Shown here in pieces: positions 1 through 6,856 of a stretch of 9,012 nucleotides of DNA. Made by a program: the position numbers and the translations under genes. The notes under the pieces were generated by a model. The model made no database searches and was not told where the DNA came from. It was given only the letters and a program-made list of their open reading frames with translations. The stretch comes from Candidatus Aminicenantota bacterium (GTDB taxonomy: Bacteria > Acidobacteriota > UBA6911 > RPQK01 > JAJDTT01). Every line of letters begins with the position of its first letter. Positions within the stretch are counted from its first letter, which is position 1. Location of the stretch: the NCBI GenBank assembly GCA_026706325.1, contig JAPOYZ010000100.1:1-9012 (forward strand). Direction: 5' to 3'.

Positions 1-165
1 CACAAGAAGACGGATGGCATCGAGGATCTCATCAAACAGCAGCGCGAGTACCTGATGCAGCAAAAGGCCGCCAAGGAAGCAGCGCTTCAAGAACTCCAGA
101 ATCAGGAGATGCAGCAGTTCATCCTTCCGGACGTGGGAGAGGCCCCTCCGACAGAAAATCCTTGA
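1..165 (+). CDS. C-terminal end of an unrecognised glutamine/glutamate-rich protein (5' truncated)
   Basis: The frame is open from the first base and stops at TGA 163-165, giving the last 54 residues of a protein that begins outside the window. The visible part is rich in Gln, Glu, Lys and Ala (about residues 7-40) with the spacing of an amphipathic, probably coiled-coil helix. It ends in a short acidic, proline-containing tail (DVGEAPPTENP). No domain or motif identifies the family, so I assign no function. The stop lies 52 bp before the rnc start on the same strand, so co-transcription with rnc is plausible. Coding support is the clean high-GC third-position codon use and the absence of stops. 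Confidence 0.6.
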   Translation, partial: HKKTDGIEDLIKQQREYLMQQKAAKEAALQELQNQEMQQFILPDVGEAPPTENP

Positions 166-217
166 CGCCAGATCGATCCGTTCCAGACAAGGCCGAAACT
201 GCATCCCGGGTCGATAC

Positions 218-1045
218 TTGAAAAGAATCCTTCTTTTATGGTCCGGGCTGTCGGTCCGCTTACGGGCCTGGATCCGACCTCACTCCCGCCGTCAGCCTGC
301 CTCCTTCCAGAAAGATCTCAAAAGCCTGCAAGGCCGCCTGGGCCATCGTTTTCACCGAATTCGTGTTCTGGAGCGGGCCCTTACCCACCGGTCCTTCGCT
401 CACGAAGCGGGGACACCGGGACAGCACTACGAGTCCCTCGAGTTTCTCGGGGACTCGGTTCTGGAACTGATCATCAGCGAGTCGCTGTACCTGGCCAACC
501 CGGATCGGCCCGAAGGAGAGCTGTCGAAAACCCGTTCCTTTCTCGTCTCCAAGTCCGAGTTGGCCAACCTGTCCGGGCGCTTGGGCCTTGGACGGTATCT
601 CAGGTTGAGCCCCAACGAAGAGAAGACGGGAGGTCGAAGGCGAAATACCATACTGGCCGACGCCTTCGAAAGTGTCATCGCCGCCATCTATCTGGATGGC
701 GGACTGGAGGCGGCCCGGGCCTTCGTGCTGCGCCAGTTTCGAGATCATCTCAAGCAGGATGCCCGGAACGAACTCGAACTGGGAAACTACAAGTCCAGGC
801 TGCAGGAGCGCCTGCACGTGCTGGGAGGACGAGAACCGAGCTACGCCGTGATCCGGGAGTCGGGTCCGGAGCATTCCAAGATTTTTCTGGTCGAGGTTCG
901 AGGTCTGAACCTGGTGTTGGCACGGGCCCGGGGCACGTCGAAGAAAAGGGCCGAACAGAAGGCCGCGCGGCGGGCGCTCGACAGTCTGGAGCCGCGCTAC
1001 GAGCGGAGCAATCCCCAGAAGATCAGGAGCGTGACCACGTCATAG
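218..1045 (+). CDS. rnc: Ribonuclease III
   Basis: This is a double-strand-specific endoribonuclease that processes rRNA precursors and structured or antisense-paired mRNA in the cytoplasm. The 275-residue product has an N-terminal endonuclease domain (about residues 31-182) with the family signature ESLEFLGDS at 72-80. By alignment to the E. coli enzyme, E75 and D79 match E41 and D45, and D148 and E151 in ADAFESVIAAIYLDGG match D114 and E117, so the metal-binding site looks intact. A double-stranded RNA-binding domain follows at about 190-257 (NYKSRLQE near the start, then GTSKKRAEQKAARRAL). Residues 1-30 are an arginine-rich extension beyond the usual start of the family. The start is TTG at 218; no ATG or GTG fits in frame nearby and no clear Shine-Dalgarno sequence precedes it, so the exact start is uncertain. 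The last 49 bp overlap a convergent CPBP gene. Confidence 0.96.
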   Translation: MKRILLLWSGLSVRLRAWIRPHSRRQPASFQKDLKSLQGRLGHRFHRIRVLERALTHRSFAHEAGTPGQHYESLEFLGDSVLELIISESLYLANPDRPEGELSKTRSFLVSKSELANLSGRLGLGRYLRLSPNEEKTGGRRRNTILADAFESVIAAIYLDGGLEAARAFVLRQFRDHLKQDARNELELGNYKSRLQERLHVLGGREPSYAVIRESGPEHSKIFLVEVRGLNLVLARARGTSKKRAEQKAARRALDSLEPRYERSNPQKIRSVTTS

Positions 1046-1680
1046 AGGGCATGGGCCACGATGGGAGCGGCCAGATGTCCTCTCCAGAGGTAGAGAAGTC
1101 CGAAGAGCAGCCCCAGAACACCCGCAGCCACGGCGAAGTCGACGCCTTGGAAGGAGTGCCCCGCTCCGAAGAAAACACTCCAGAGGATCAATCCCGGAAC
1201 CGCTCCGCCGAGATGGTTCCGGAAGTGGACCAGGATGAAGGCTCTCTGAACTTCTTCCTTGATCCCGCCGACAAGAACGCTGCTTAACAGCAGCAATCCC
1301 AGGTCGGTCCCGTCCTGGATCATCTCCAACAGTGGATTCGACTCGGAGACGTACTGGGGTAGAACGATCGGGAAGAGGAACCCCACCAGAAAAGTGGCGC
1401 CGAAGAGGAGAGGCACGACCGACACCCCGGCCAACGACTCCTTCCACCAGCCCCGTTTGGCCCATCCCAGGTCCCGGAGGCTGCGGCCCCCGGTCCACAA
1501 CAGGATCAGAATGATGCCCAACGTCAACGACGTTTCCAGCATCAGATAGAGGACGAGATGAGGGACGTCCCCGTAGATGTCCTGGGCGGACAAGCCCAGG
1601 AAACTGATTGCCGGCGATGCCAGGACCAGGCCACCCACAGCCACCGCAACCACTTCCAACAACGCACCCAAGGATTTCAC
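997..1680 (-). CDS. CPBP-family (Abi/CAAX protease-like) membrane protein
   Basis: This is a 227-residue polytopic membrane protein of the CPBP superfamily, intramembrane glutamic-type proteases related to CAAX-processing Rce1 and to bacteriocin-immunity proteins. Hydrophobic segments lie near residues 8-30, 41-62, 85-107, 127-140, 158-173, 183-198 and 205-223. The catalytic-type motifs appear in family order: KEEVQR at 141-146, the second-motif histidine in FGAGHSF (H175), and the third motif in APIVAHALYD (H210, D214). The first motif has only two residues between the Glu pair and Arg, whereas the usual form is EExxxR. The start is GTG at 1680, because in-frame TAG codons lie just upstream (five and six codons before it). 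There is no convincing ribosome-binding site. The gene converges on rnc and overlaps its 3' end by 49 bp. The substrate cannot be told from sequence. Confidence 0.85.
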   Translation of the reverse strand: MKSLGALLEVVAVAVGGLVLASPAISFLGLSAQDIYGDVPHLVLYLMLETSLTLGIILILLWTGGRSLRDLGWAKRGWWKESLAGVSVVPLLFGATFLVGFLFPIVLPQYVSESNPLLEMIQDGTDLGLLLLSSVLVGGIKEEVQRAFILVHFRNHLGGAVPGLILWSVFFGAGHSFQGVDFAVAAGVLGLLFGLLYLWRGHLAAPIVAHALYDVVTLLIFWGLLRS

Positions 1681-1943
1681 TTCGCAACCACTCTACTACG
1701 GAAGAGTATGAAGAGATTCCCCGCCAGGTGAGTTGAACTGGGAGTCTGCGCCGTAGAATTGATCGTAGCGAGAAAGTGGGGAATCGAGGACAGATTTTCA
1801 CGATTTTGAGGTGCATAGTTGTTCTATTCGCCGAGAAATCGCACGAATATGGACCGATTCCCCGCTTTTGCAGTAGATTGATTTCTGCGGCGCAGGCTCC
1901 CAGGTGAGGCGGGCAGCGGATAATCGCGCTGGAGACTCAATCG
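1681..1943. other. Intergenic region between the CPBP gene start and the acidic small ORF
   Basis: The 263 bp carry no ORF that I can support. They should contain the promoter of the minus-strand CPBP gene, and of the plus-strand genes if those are expressed from here. The best plus-strand candidate is TTGAAC (1733-1738) and TAGAAT (1754-1759), with a short 15-bp spacer, which is weak. The sequence GATTCCCCGC occurs twice in direct orientation (1715-1724 and 1856-1865), and its near complement lies between them at about 1776-1785 as part of the inverted repeat listed separately. I see no tRNA, no T-tract terminator and no riboswitch-like fold that I could defend. Confidence 0.5.
1773..1868. 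repeat. Imperfect 14-bp inverted repeat in an intergenic region
   Basis: The left arm AAAGTGGGGAATCG (1773-1786) and the right arm CGATTCCCCGCTTT (1855-1868) are complementary at 13 of 14 positions. The single difference would be a G-U type pair in one RNA strand. The arms are separated by 68 bp. The spacing is too long for an ordinary terminator hairpin. It could be a remnant of a small palindromic element, a two-site binding region or a long-range RNA stem. The core is also repeated at 1715-1724. Confidence 0.45.
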
Positions 1944-2117
1944 ATGACTGCAAGCATCTTGGCGCAGGAAGACGATCTGTACGACGAGTTCGAGGACGAA
2001 GACGACACCGACGACTTTGAAGACTCCGACTACGAGGACGAATACTTCGACGACTACGCCGGCTTGAACGACACCAACGTCAACGGAGACGTCGTTCGGC
2101 CTGACGCCGGAACCTAG
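1944..2117 (+). CDS. Putative highly acidic small protein (57 aa)
   Basis: This is an ATG-started ORF of 57 codons, with GGAG at 1931-1934 nine bases before the start and an in-frame stop upstream at 1905-1907. By my count 23 of 57 residues are Asp or Glu, concentrated between residues 9 and 37. There is no Lys and only one Arg, so the peptide would carry a net charge of about -22. Tyr and Phe recur among the acidic residues (DDLYDEFEDED, SDYEDEYFDDY). It has no hydrophobic stretch, no signal peptide and no cysteine. Codon choice is strongly G/C-ending, as in neighbouring genes, though GAC-rich runs inflate this measure. It ends 88 bp before the barrel/PKD gene on the same strand. I recognise no family. 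Possible roles are metal binding or charge-based binding to basic proteins, or it may not be expressed. Confidence 0.5.
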   Translation: MTASILAQEDDLYDEFEDEDDTDDFEDSDYEDEYFDDYAGLNDTNVNGDVVRPDAGT

Positions 2118-2205
2118 AGGAATTCCTCGCCAGGACCCGCCGGCCATTCGCCGTCCCCACCGATTCCGGAGCACCAGGGAAACGTCCCGATCGACTTTTG
2201 CAGGC

Positions 2206-3414
2206 ATGGGAAGACGCGTCACGCTGGCCGCTTTGTGGTTCGTGATCCTGCTCCCCGATACGGCCGCTGCCGCCGGACGCAACAGAATCAAGCAGTTGCG
2301 TCCCAGTTGGAAGGGGTCGACCGGCCTCTTCAACTTGGCTACCCCCGAAACCCTTCGAACCGGTGAATTCAGCCTGGGGCTGCATCACGCCCGGTTCCAC
2401 AGACTGGCCGGGCAAGCCCCAATCACCCACTTTCCCGTCTCGTTCACTTTGGGACTTCGCGACTACCTGGAGGGATTCCTCTCCTGGGAAGCACGGAAGT
2501 GGTTGGGTTCGCATCCCGCGGGCGTCCTCACCGAGATCAATCTCCCCGGCGACAGCTCGGCCCTGCCCTCCCATTCCGCCCATCCGGACCTTTCCTCCGG
2601 AGCGTCTTCCGGAGACTTGTGGGCCGGATTGAAACTGAATCTGCGGTCGCCCAGCCACGGACATCCCTTCGGACTCGCCCTCCAGCCCAAAGTGCGAGTC
2701 TCCACTTCGAACGGATTCCCAGCCGCTTTCTCCGAAGCGGCTCCGCCGGGGCCGGGATTGGGACTGGATATTCTCATCTCGCATCAAATCGCCGCCCTCG
2801 CCAGACTCACGGTCAACGGAGGTTTCCTCTACTCCGGCGACGAACCGGAAGCGATCCCCGGATACCAGTTCGACTACGGCCTGGGTCTGGACTTCCCACT
2901 GGGTCATGAGGCCACGTTCGTAGCCGAGTTGGCCGGAACCCGCTTCGGCGGTTCCCGATTCGAGGCGCCTCTCGAACTACACCTGGGAATGCGGCTCCTC
3001 TCCCGTCGCTGGTTCCAACTCTCGGCCGGTTACAGTTTGAACCTCAACGGCACGGACCCCGGCCGGCTCGGGGTGCCGGACCCCGGCCGACATGGCTGGA
3101 CGGCCCAACTGGTCATCCAGAGAAAGATCAACCGTCCTCCCGTGATCCGCTGCCATCCGGGCCGCCAGACGGTCAAGTCAGGGGAGTGGACCAAAATACA
3201 GGTCCACGCCGTGGATCCGGACGACGACGTCCTGAGTATTACCTGGATTGCCAGCGGGGGCGCCGTATCGCTGCAGGGGGATTCGGCCCGATTCGACTCC
3301 ACGGGACTGGATGAAGGCGTCTACACCATCTCTGCGGAGCTGAGCGATTCGGAGAACACCTCCACATGCACGGTGGAAATCCGGGTAGAGAGAAAACTGA
3401 GCCGGGGGAATTGA
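2206..3414 (+). CDS. Secreted outer-membrane-like beta-barrel protein with C-terminal PKD/Ig-like domain
   Basis: The 402-residue product starts at ATG 2206 with an export signal: GRR, then a hydrophobic stretch at about 5-18, and an Ala-rich cleavage region at about 20-24. Residues about 37-305 contain alternating aromatic/hydrophobic strands with glycine turns (FSLGLHHARF, VSFTLGLRDYLEGF, YGLGLDFPLG, LHLGMRLL, LSAGYSLNL), which resemble a small transmembrane barrel. Residues about 309-395 form a PKD/Ig-like domain beginning NRPPVIRC, with VDPDDDVLSITW in the middle and GVYTISAELSD near its end. Its two cysteines (C316, C388) are the only ones in the protein and could form a disulfide. Such domains in Acidobacteriota-type proteins often precede an OmpA peptidoglycan-binding domain, but here the protein ends right after it. 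The function is probably structural or binding in the outer membrane. The ribosome-binding site is weak. Confidence 0.7.
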   Translation: MGRRVTLAALWFVILLPDTAAAAGRNRIKQLRPSWKGSTGLFNLATPETLRTGEFSLGLHHARFHRLAGQAPITHFPVSFTLGLRDYLEGFLSWEARKWLGSHPAGVLTEINLPGDSSALPSHSAHPDLSSGASSGDLWAGLKLNLRSPSHGHPFGLALQPKVRVSTSNGFPAAFSEAAPPGPGLGLDILISHQIAALARLTVNGGFLYSGDEPEAIPGYQFDYGLGLDFPLGHEATFVAELAGTRFGGSRFEAPLELHLGMRLLSRRWFQLSAGYSLNLNGTDPGRLGVPDPGRHGWTAQLVIQRKINRPPVIRCHPGRQTVKSGEWTKIQVHAVDPDDDVLSITWIASGGAVSLQGDSARFDSTGLDEGVYTISAELSDSENTSTCTVEIRVERKLSRGN

Positions 3415-3529
3415 GCGAGGAAGTTGTCTGGGCGATGCTGGCATGGAACGCGGCGTTCTCGACAACGGCGCGGCGGAAACGAAGACTTCGGCATTCTTCA
3501 CAAGTGACGAACGGGGTAGAATAGACGCC

Positions 3530-5470
3530 ATGAATGATCCCAGGAGCATTTGGCGGGCGCGCAGCCGGACGTTTCTCATCTGCTGGTTCACCCTGGCAAT
3601 GGTGGATTCGTCCCTGACGGGCAACGCGGATTCCGTCGTCCTGGGCCCGTTCGGAGGAGACGTTCGTTCTCTGGCCGTCCATCCCGGAAAACCCGACACC
3701 TTCTATCTGGGCACCAGTGACGGTCAGATCTACGTCTCGCGGAACACGGGACTGGGTTGGTCTCGAATCGATCCCGGATTGGGACGCAGGGATCTCGTGG
3801 TGGACAACCTGGCCTTCGACCCCTCGGATCCGGACACCCTCTATGCCGCCGCTTGGGAACTGAAAGCCGCCCGCGGACGACTGTTCCGTTCCGAGAACGG
3901 AGGCCTGGAATGGGAGCCGATCGCCCTGGGCCGTTACGACAGCACCATCCGCGCCATGGCCATCGCGCCGTCGGACCCGTCCATCATCGCCATCGGGATC
4001 TTGGAGGGCGCGCTGCTGAGCCGAGACCGGGGCAAGACCTGGGACCGGATCACGCGCGGATACAGGAGTCTCTACAACGTCGACTCCCTGGCCTTCGATG
4101 ACCAGAATCCGCCGACCCTATTCGTGGGAACTTTCCACTTGGCGTGGAAGACCGCCAACCTGGGCCGCAAGTGGGTCCCGATCCACAAGGGAATGGCCGA
4201 TGACAGCGACCTGTTCGCCATGGTCGTGGAGCCCGGCAAGCCCGACACCATTTACGCGGGCGCCTGCTCCGGAATCTACAAGTCGGACAATGGCGGCGAG
4301 AAGTGGTCCAGGTTGAAGAACGGACTGCCCAAGGAGGCGAGGAGAACCCGTGCGCTCCAGATGGATCCCTCCGACCCGGCAACCCTGTACGCCGGAACCA
4401 CCAAGGGCCTGTTCGTCACCAGAGACGCCGGCAAATCCTGGAAGCAGCTGATCTCCGGGGTGGTCCTGAACGCCGTGGCCGTGCATCCCCACCGGCCTTC
4501 GGTGATTCTGGTGGGTTCCGACGACGCCGGCATCCTTCGCTCCGACGACGGGGGCGCCACCTTCTCCCCATCCAACCGGGGATTCGTCCACCGGCAGATC
4601 GGCGCTCTGGAGTCCGATCCGCGCCGTTCCCACGTGTATTACGCCAGCGTGGTCCTGGACCGCGATTACGGCGGATTCTTCACCCTGAAGGGAAGAGGTT
4701 GGAAGTGGAGCGCATTCAACGACGGTCTGGACGGAAGCGCGGATTCGATCCGGGCGATCCGTCCCTCGCGCCTCTCCTCCAAGGTGTTTCTGGGGACGGG
4801 GACCGGCGTCTTCGTGGGGGTCCCCGACGAGACGCCGTGGCAGCCGGTCGGGGAGGTCTCCAAGCTGCCCGTCCTCGACCTTTCGTTTTCGAACCGGAAG
4901 GAGACGGGTCTCTTCCTGGCCACGCCTCAAGGGGTCTTCCATTTGGATCTGGAGACCGGCACGCTGGAAAAGAAGGAGATATCAGACGATATCGGCGCAG
5001 CGCAGTCCCTGCTCTATGACTTGCCGACGGCGACCTTGTTTGCCGGGACCGACTCCGGCCTGTTTCGCTCACGCGACGGCGGGGACACCTGGCTGCTGCC
5101 GCCCCCCGGGCTGCCGCCAGTCCGGGTGAACATCGTCGGCCGGTCTGCAACGCGCCTTTTTTGCGGGACGAGCAAAGGCGTCTTCGTCAGCAACCGGAAC
5201 GGGGACGAATGGGTACAGGCCGATGGAATTCAGCCCCTGGACGTCTCCGCCCTTTCGGTCGGCGCGCGCGGATCGAACCTGCGCGTCTTCGCCAGCGACT
5301 CCCTGCTGGGGCACCTGTATGCCAGTCCCGACGGGGGCAGCAGCTGGCGCACGTTCGATCGAGGCAGCTCCGGACCACGTATCACGAGCTTGCATCTGTC
5401 CACTTCGGGAGAGCTTCTCGCCGGCACCCTTTCCGAGGGAATCCACCTCATCCACAATCCGGTAGAATAA
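3530..5470 (+). CDS. Secreted Asp-box (BNR/VPS10-like) beta-propeller protein
   Basis: The 646-residue product is built of about ten Asp-box repeats of the S/TxDxGxxW type. Examples are RSENGGLEWEPI (120-131), LSRDRGKTWDRI (163-174), KSDNGGEKWSRL (251-262), VTRDAGKSWKQL (296-307), RSDDGGATF (337-345), RSRDGGDTW (513-521) and ASPDGGSSW (598-606). Strands such as DTLYAAAW, TLYAGTTKGLF and TLFAGTDSGLF sit between them. This is the sialidase/sortilin-type propeller fold, common in exported proteins annotated as glycosyl-hydrolase-like or YCF48-like. No sialidase catalytic arginine triad can be assigned, so a binding or scaffold role is more likely than hydrolysis. I chose ATG 3530 rather than the in-frame ATG at 3443 because only the later start puts the signal segment (TFLICWFTLAMV, about 14-25, then LTGNA) at the N-terminus. 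It follows the barrel gene by 115 bp. Confidence 0.85.
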   Translation: MNDPRSIWRARSRTFLICWFTLAMVDSSLTGNADSVVLGPFGGDVRSLAVHPGKPDTFYLGTSDGQIYVSRNTGLGWSRIDPGLGRRDLVVDNLAFDPSDPDTLYAAAWELKAARGRLFRSENGGLEWEPIALGRYDSTIRAMAIAPSDPSIIAIGILEGALLSRDRGKTWDRITRGYRSLYNVDSLAFDDQNPPTLFVGTFHLAWKTANLGRKWVPIHKGMADDSDLFAMVVEPGKPDTIYAGACSGIYKSDNGGEKWSRLKNGLPKEARRTRALQMDPSDPATLYAGTTKGLFVTRDAGKSWKQLISGVVLNAVAVHPHRPSVILVGSDDAGILRSDDGGATFSPSNRGFVHRQIGALESDPRRSHVYYASVVLDRDYGGFFTLKGRGWKWSAFNDGLDGSADSIRAIRPSRLSSKVFLGTGTGVFVGVPDETPWQPVGEVSKLPVLDLSFSNRKETGLFLATPQGVFHLDLETGTLEKKEISDDIGAAQSLLYDLPTATLFAGTDSGLFRSRDGGDTWLLPPPGLPPVRVNIVGRSATRLFCGTSKGVFVSNRNGDEWVQADGIQPLDVSALSVGARGSNLRVFASDSLLGHLYASPDGGSSWRTFDRGSSGPRITSLHLSTSGELLAGTLSEGIHLIHNPVE

Positions 5471-5518
5471 AAGCATCACACCCACACCAGCGGATGATGC
5501 CGGCTTGGCGGATGACAC

Positions 5519-5977
5519 GTGCAACAGGCCCTCCTCAGCTACCCTGTACTACTGCTCGTCTTCGCCCTGGTCCTGATTGCCCTGGGCATCTTGCTGTTCA
5601 TCGGCCGGCGCCGTTCCGCCGCTTCAGCCGGTGAACTCCAGAGACTGCTCGATTCGGCTCGTACCGGCGAACCGCTGGACGACAGCCACCACCTGGTCCC
5701 CCTCCTGCTCTACGAGAACAGGTTCCCGGCATTCTGCCAAATCCTGGGCCTGGTCCTGAAACAGTTTCCGCTGCAGAGGTTTCTGCAACGGAGCGACTTC
5801 CGTCAGGCCTTGGATTTCCTGACCGCAAACCCGTTTTCAGAAACGGATTCGGAGGATCCGATTTCGGCCATGGTCGTCGTTGTCGAAGTGTTTCTTTCCG
5901 ACCCCGATGTCGAGTTCCGCTGCCGTCCCCGCCTGCGGACGCTGGTGAATCAGTTCATTCGGGAAGTGGAGCGCTGA
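5519..5977 (+). CDS. Single-pass membrane protein of unknown function (152 aa)
   Basis: The start is GTG 5519. An in-frame TGA at 5513-5515 excludes anything upstream, and GGCGGA at 5507-5512 is a fair ribosome-binding site. One strong membrane segment spans about residues 8-28, followed by an RRR positive patch at 30-32 that predicts a cytoplasmic C-terminal domain. That domain (about 37-152) is predominantly helical, with leucine-rich stretches (LQRLLDSA, LVPLLLYENRF, FCQILGLVLKQF). It ends in a basic amphipathic helix, RPRLRTLVNQFIREVER. I recognise no family. It follows the propeller gene by 48 bp and may share its transcript. Its last 23 bp overlap the convergent zinc-ribbon/RDD gene. 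Confidence 0.75.
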   Translation: MQQALLSYPVLLLVFALVLIALGILLFIGRRRSAASAGELQRLLDSARTGEPLDDSHHLVPLLLYENRFPAFCQILGLVLKQFPLQRFLQRSDFRQALDFLTANPFSETDSEDPISAMVVVVEVFLSDPDVEFRCRPRLRTLVNQFIREVER

Positions 5978-6758
5978 CCGGCTCGACCAATGAGACGACT
6001 CGGGTGCCGCTCAGACGATCGTGGATGCACCGCCTCCAAGGATCGACGAGTCCCCACAAGAGTCCCACCAGTGTCAACGTCACCGGGGGATAGAGAAAGA
6101 TCCACAGGGCGACGGCCCACACGGATATGGACTCCTGCTGTTTCTCGCTCACCAGCCTCAGACGTGTGAAGTACATTCCGGGCGTTTGTCCGGCGCCCAG
6201 GAGAAAGAAGAAGGAAGTGAAGAGGTAGATCCCGGCGGTGCAGACGCCTCCGAGCCGGAACGACTCAAGCGAGAAGAAGTCGAGGCTCAGTGCCCGGGAA
6301 GCCAGGAGACAGAAAGAAAAACCGATCAGGCCCGCCAACGAGAGGTCCAGGATCGCAGCCAGTATCCGTGAAAGGAGGATCTCCCTCGGCGGGCTGGTCA
6401 CCGTGACCGCGGGCTCGACCGCCTCTGCGACCGGCGGTGTGGGAGGCAGAGTCTCCAGCTTCAGCTTCTGCTGGCGATGAATCCTGGACGGATTTCCGGA
6501 TCGCGGCCTCCCGGCGACGCCAATGATCCGCCTGTCGTCGCCCTGGCCGGTTCTCGCACGCTGAAATCCCGAGGGGTTTTCCCCGACGAAACCACTACCG
6601 GCGCCGTGGCCGGCGGTCACGTCGTGGGCGGTCCTGCCTTGGGACCTATGGATAGACTCGGATTGGAACGCAATGGACCGCTGTCGCGCTTCAGGCGTCC
6701 AACCGCAGTTGGCGCAGATGTTCCCACGGCTCCGGGTACGGCAACGCGGACACAACAC
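5955..6758 (-). CDS. Zinc-ribbon/RDD domain membrane protein
   Basis: The 267-residue protein has three parts. An N-terminal zinc ribbon has C3, C6, C15 and C18 (CPRC then CANC). A low-complexity linker follows at about 20-125, rich in Gly, Ser, Arg and Pro. The C-terminus is an RDD domain at about 126-257. RDD hallmarks are visible: R131 and D138 in RILAAILDLSLA, GQTPGMYFTRLRLV at 190-203, and DRLSGTRVV at 247-255. Membrane segments lie at about 134-153, 171-188 and 213-237. RDD proteins are membrane proteins, some of them implicated in ion transport, but most have no known role. The cytosolic zinc ribbon suggests a sensing or protein-contact function. The start is GTG 6758, immediately upstream of the first Cys codons; no good ribosome-binding site is visible. 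It is last in a minus-strand cluster and overlaps the 152-aa plus-strand gene by 23 bp. Confidence 0.88.
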   Translation of the reverse strand: MLCPRCRTRSRGNICANCGWTPEARQRSIAFQSESIHRSQGRTAHDVTAGHGAGSGFVGENPSGFQRARTGQGDDRRIIGVAGRPRSGNPSRIHRQQKLKLETLPPTPPVAEAVEPAVTVTSPPREILLSRILAAILDLSLAGLIGFSFCLLASRALSLDFFSLESFRLGGVCTAGIYLFTSFFFLLGAGQTPGMYFTRLRLVSEKQQESISVWAVALWIFLYPPVTLTLVGLLWGLVDPWRRCIHDRLSGTRVVSLVEPVSAPLPE

Positions 6759-6856
6759 GCCTATAGATTAGCAGTCCGCGGCAAATGTCGTCACGGCCTT
6801 CGACCGGGGGTGCATGCCGTCGGTCTCACGCCGGCCGGGGAGAGAGCAAAAGCTGC

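Noticed and set aside
238..1287. Long plus-strand ORF overlapping rnc in another frame
   Set aside because: It is a shadow of rnc and the CPBP gene: Arg/Pro/Gly-rich with no domain, while both overlapping genes have family motifs.
1824..2333. Minus-strand 169-codon ORF across the acidic small ORF and the barrel gene start
   Set aside because: It overlaps the signal-peptide coding start of the barrel gene and has an unconvincing composition. The plus-strand acidic ORF has the better start context.
2080..2907. Minus-strand 275-codon ORF inside the barrel/PKD gene
   Set aside because: It is an antisense shadow, with Gly/Arg/Ser-rich low-complexity translation and no motif.
3515..3523. GGTAGAATA upstream of the propeller gene, recurring at 5461-5469 before the 152-aa gene, as a possible -10 element
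   Set aside because: No acceptable -35 lies at normal spacing at either site, and the second copy is part of the propeller stop context.
3443..3529. Upstream in-frame ATG for the propeller gene
   Set aside because: It would place 29 charged residues before the signal segment; ATG 3530 gives a normal export signal.
5473..5500. Stem GCATCA/TGATGC after the propeller stop
   Set aside because: It is a six-base stem with a 16-base loop and no T-tract, so it is probably chance.
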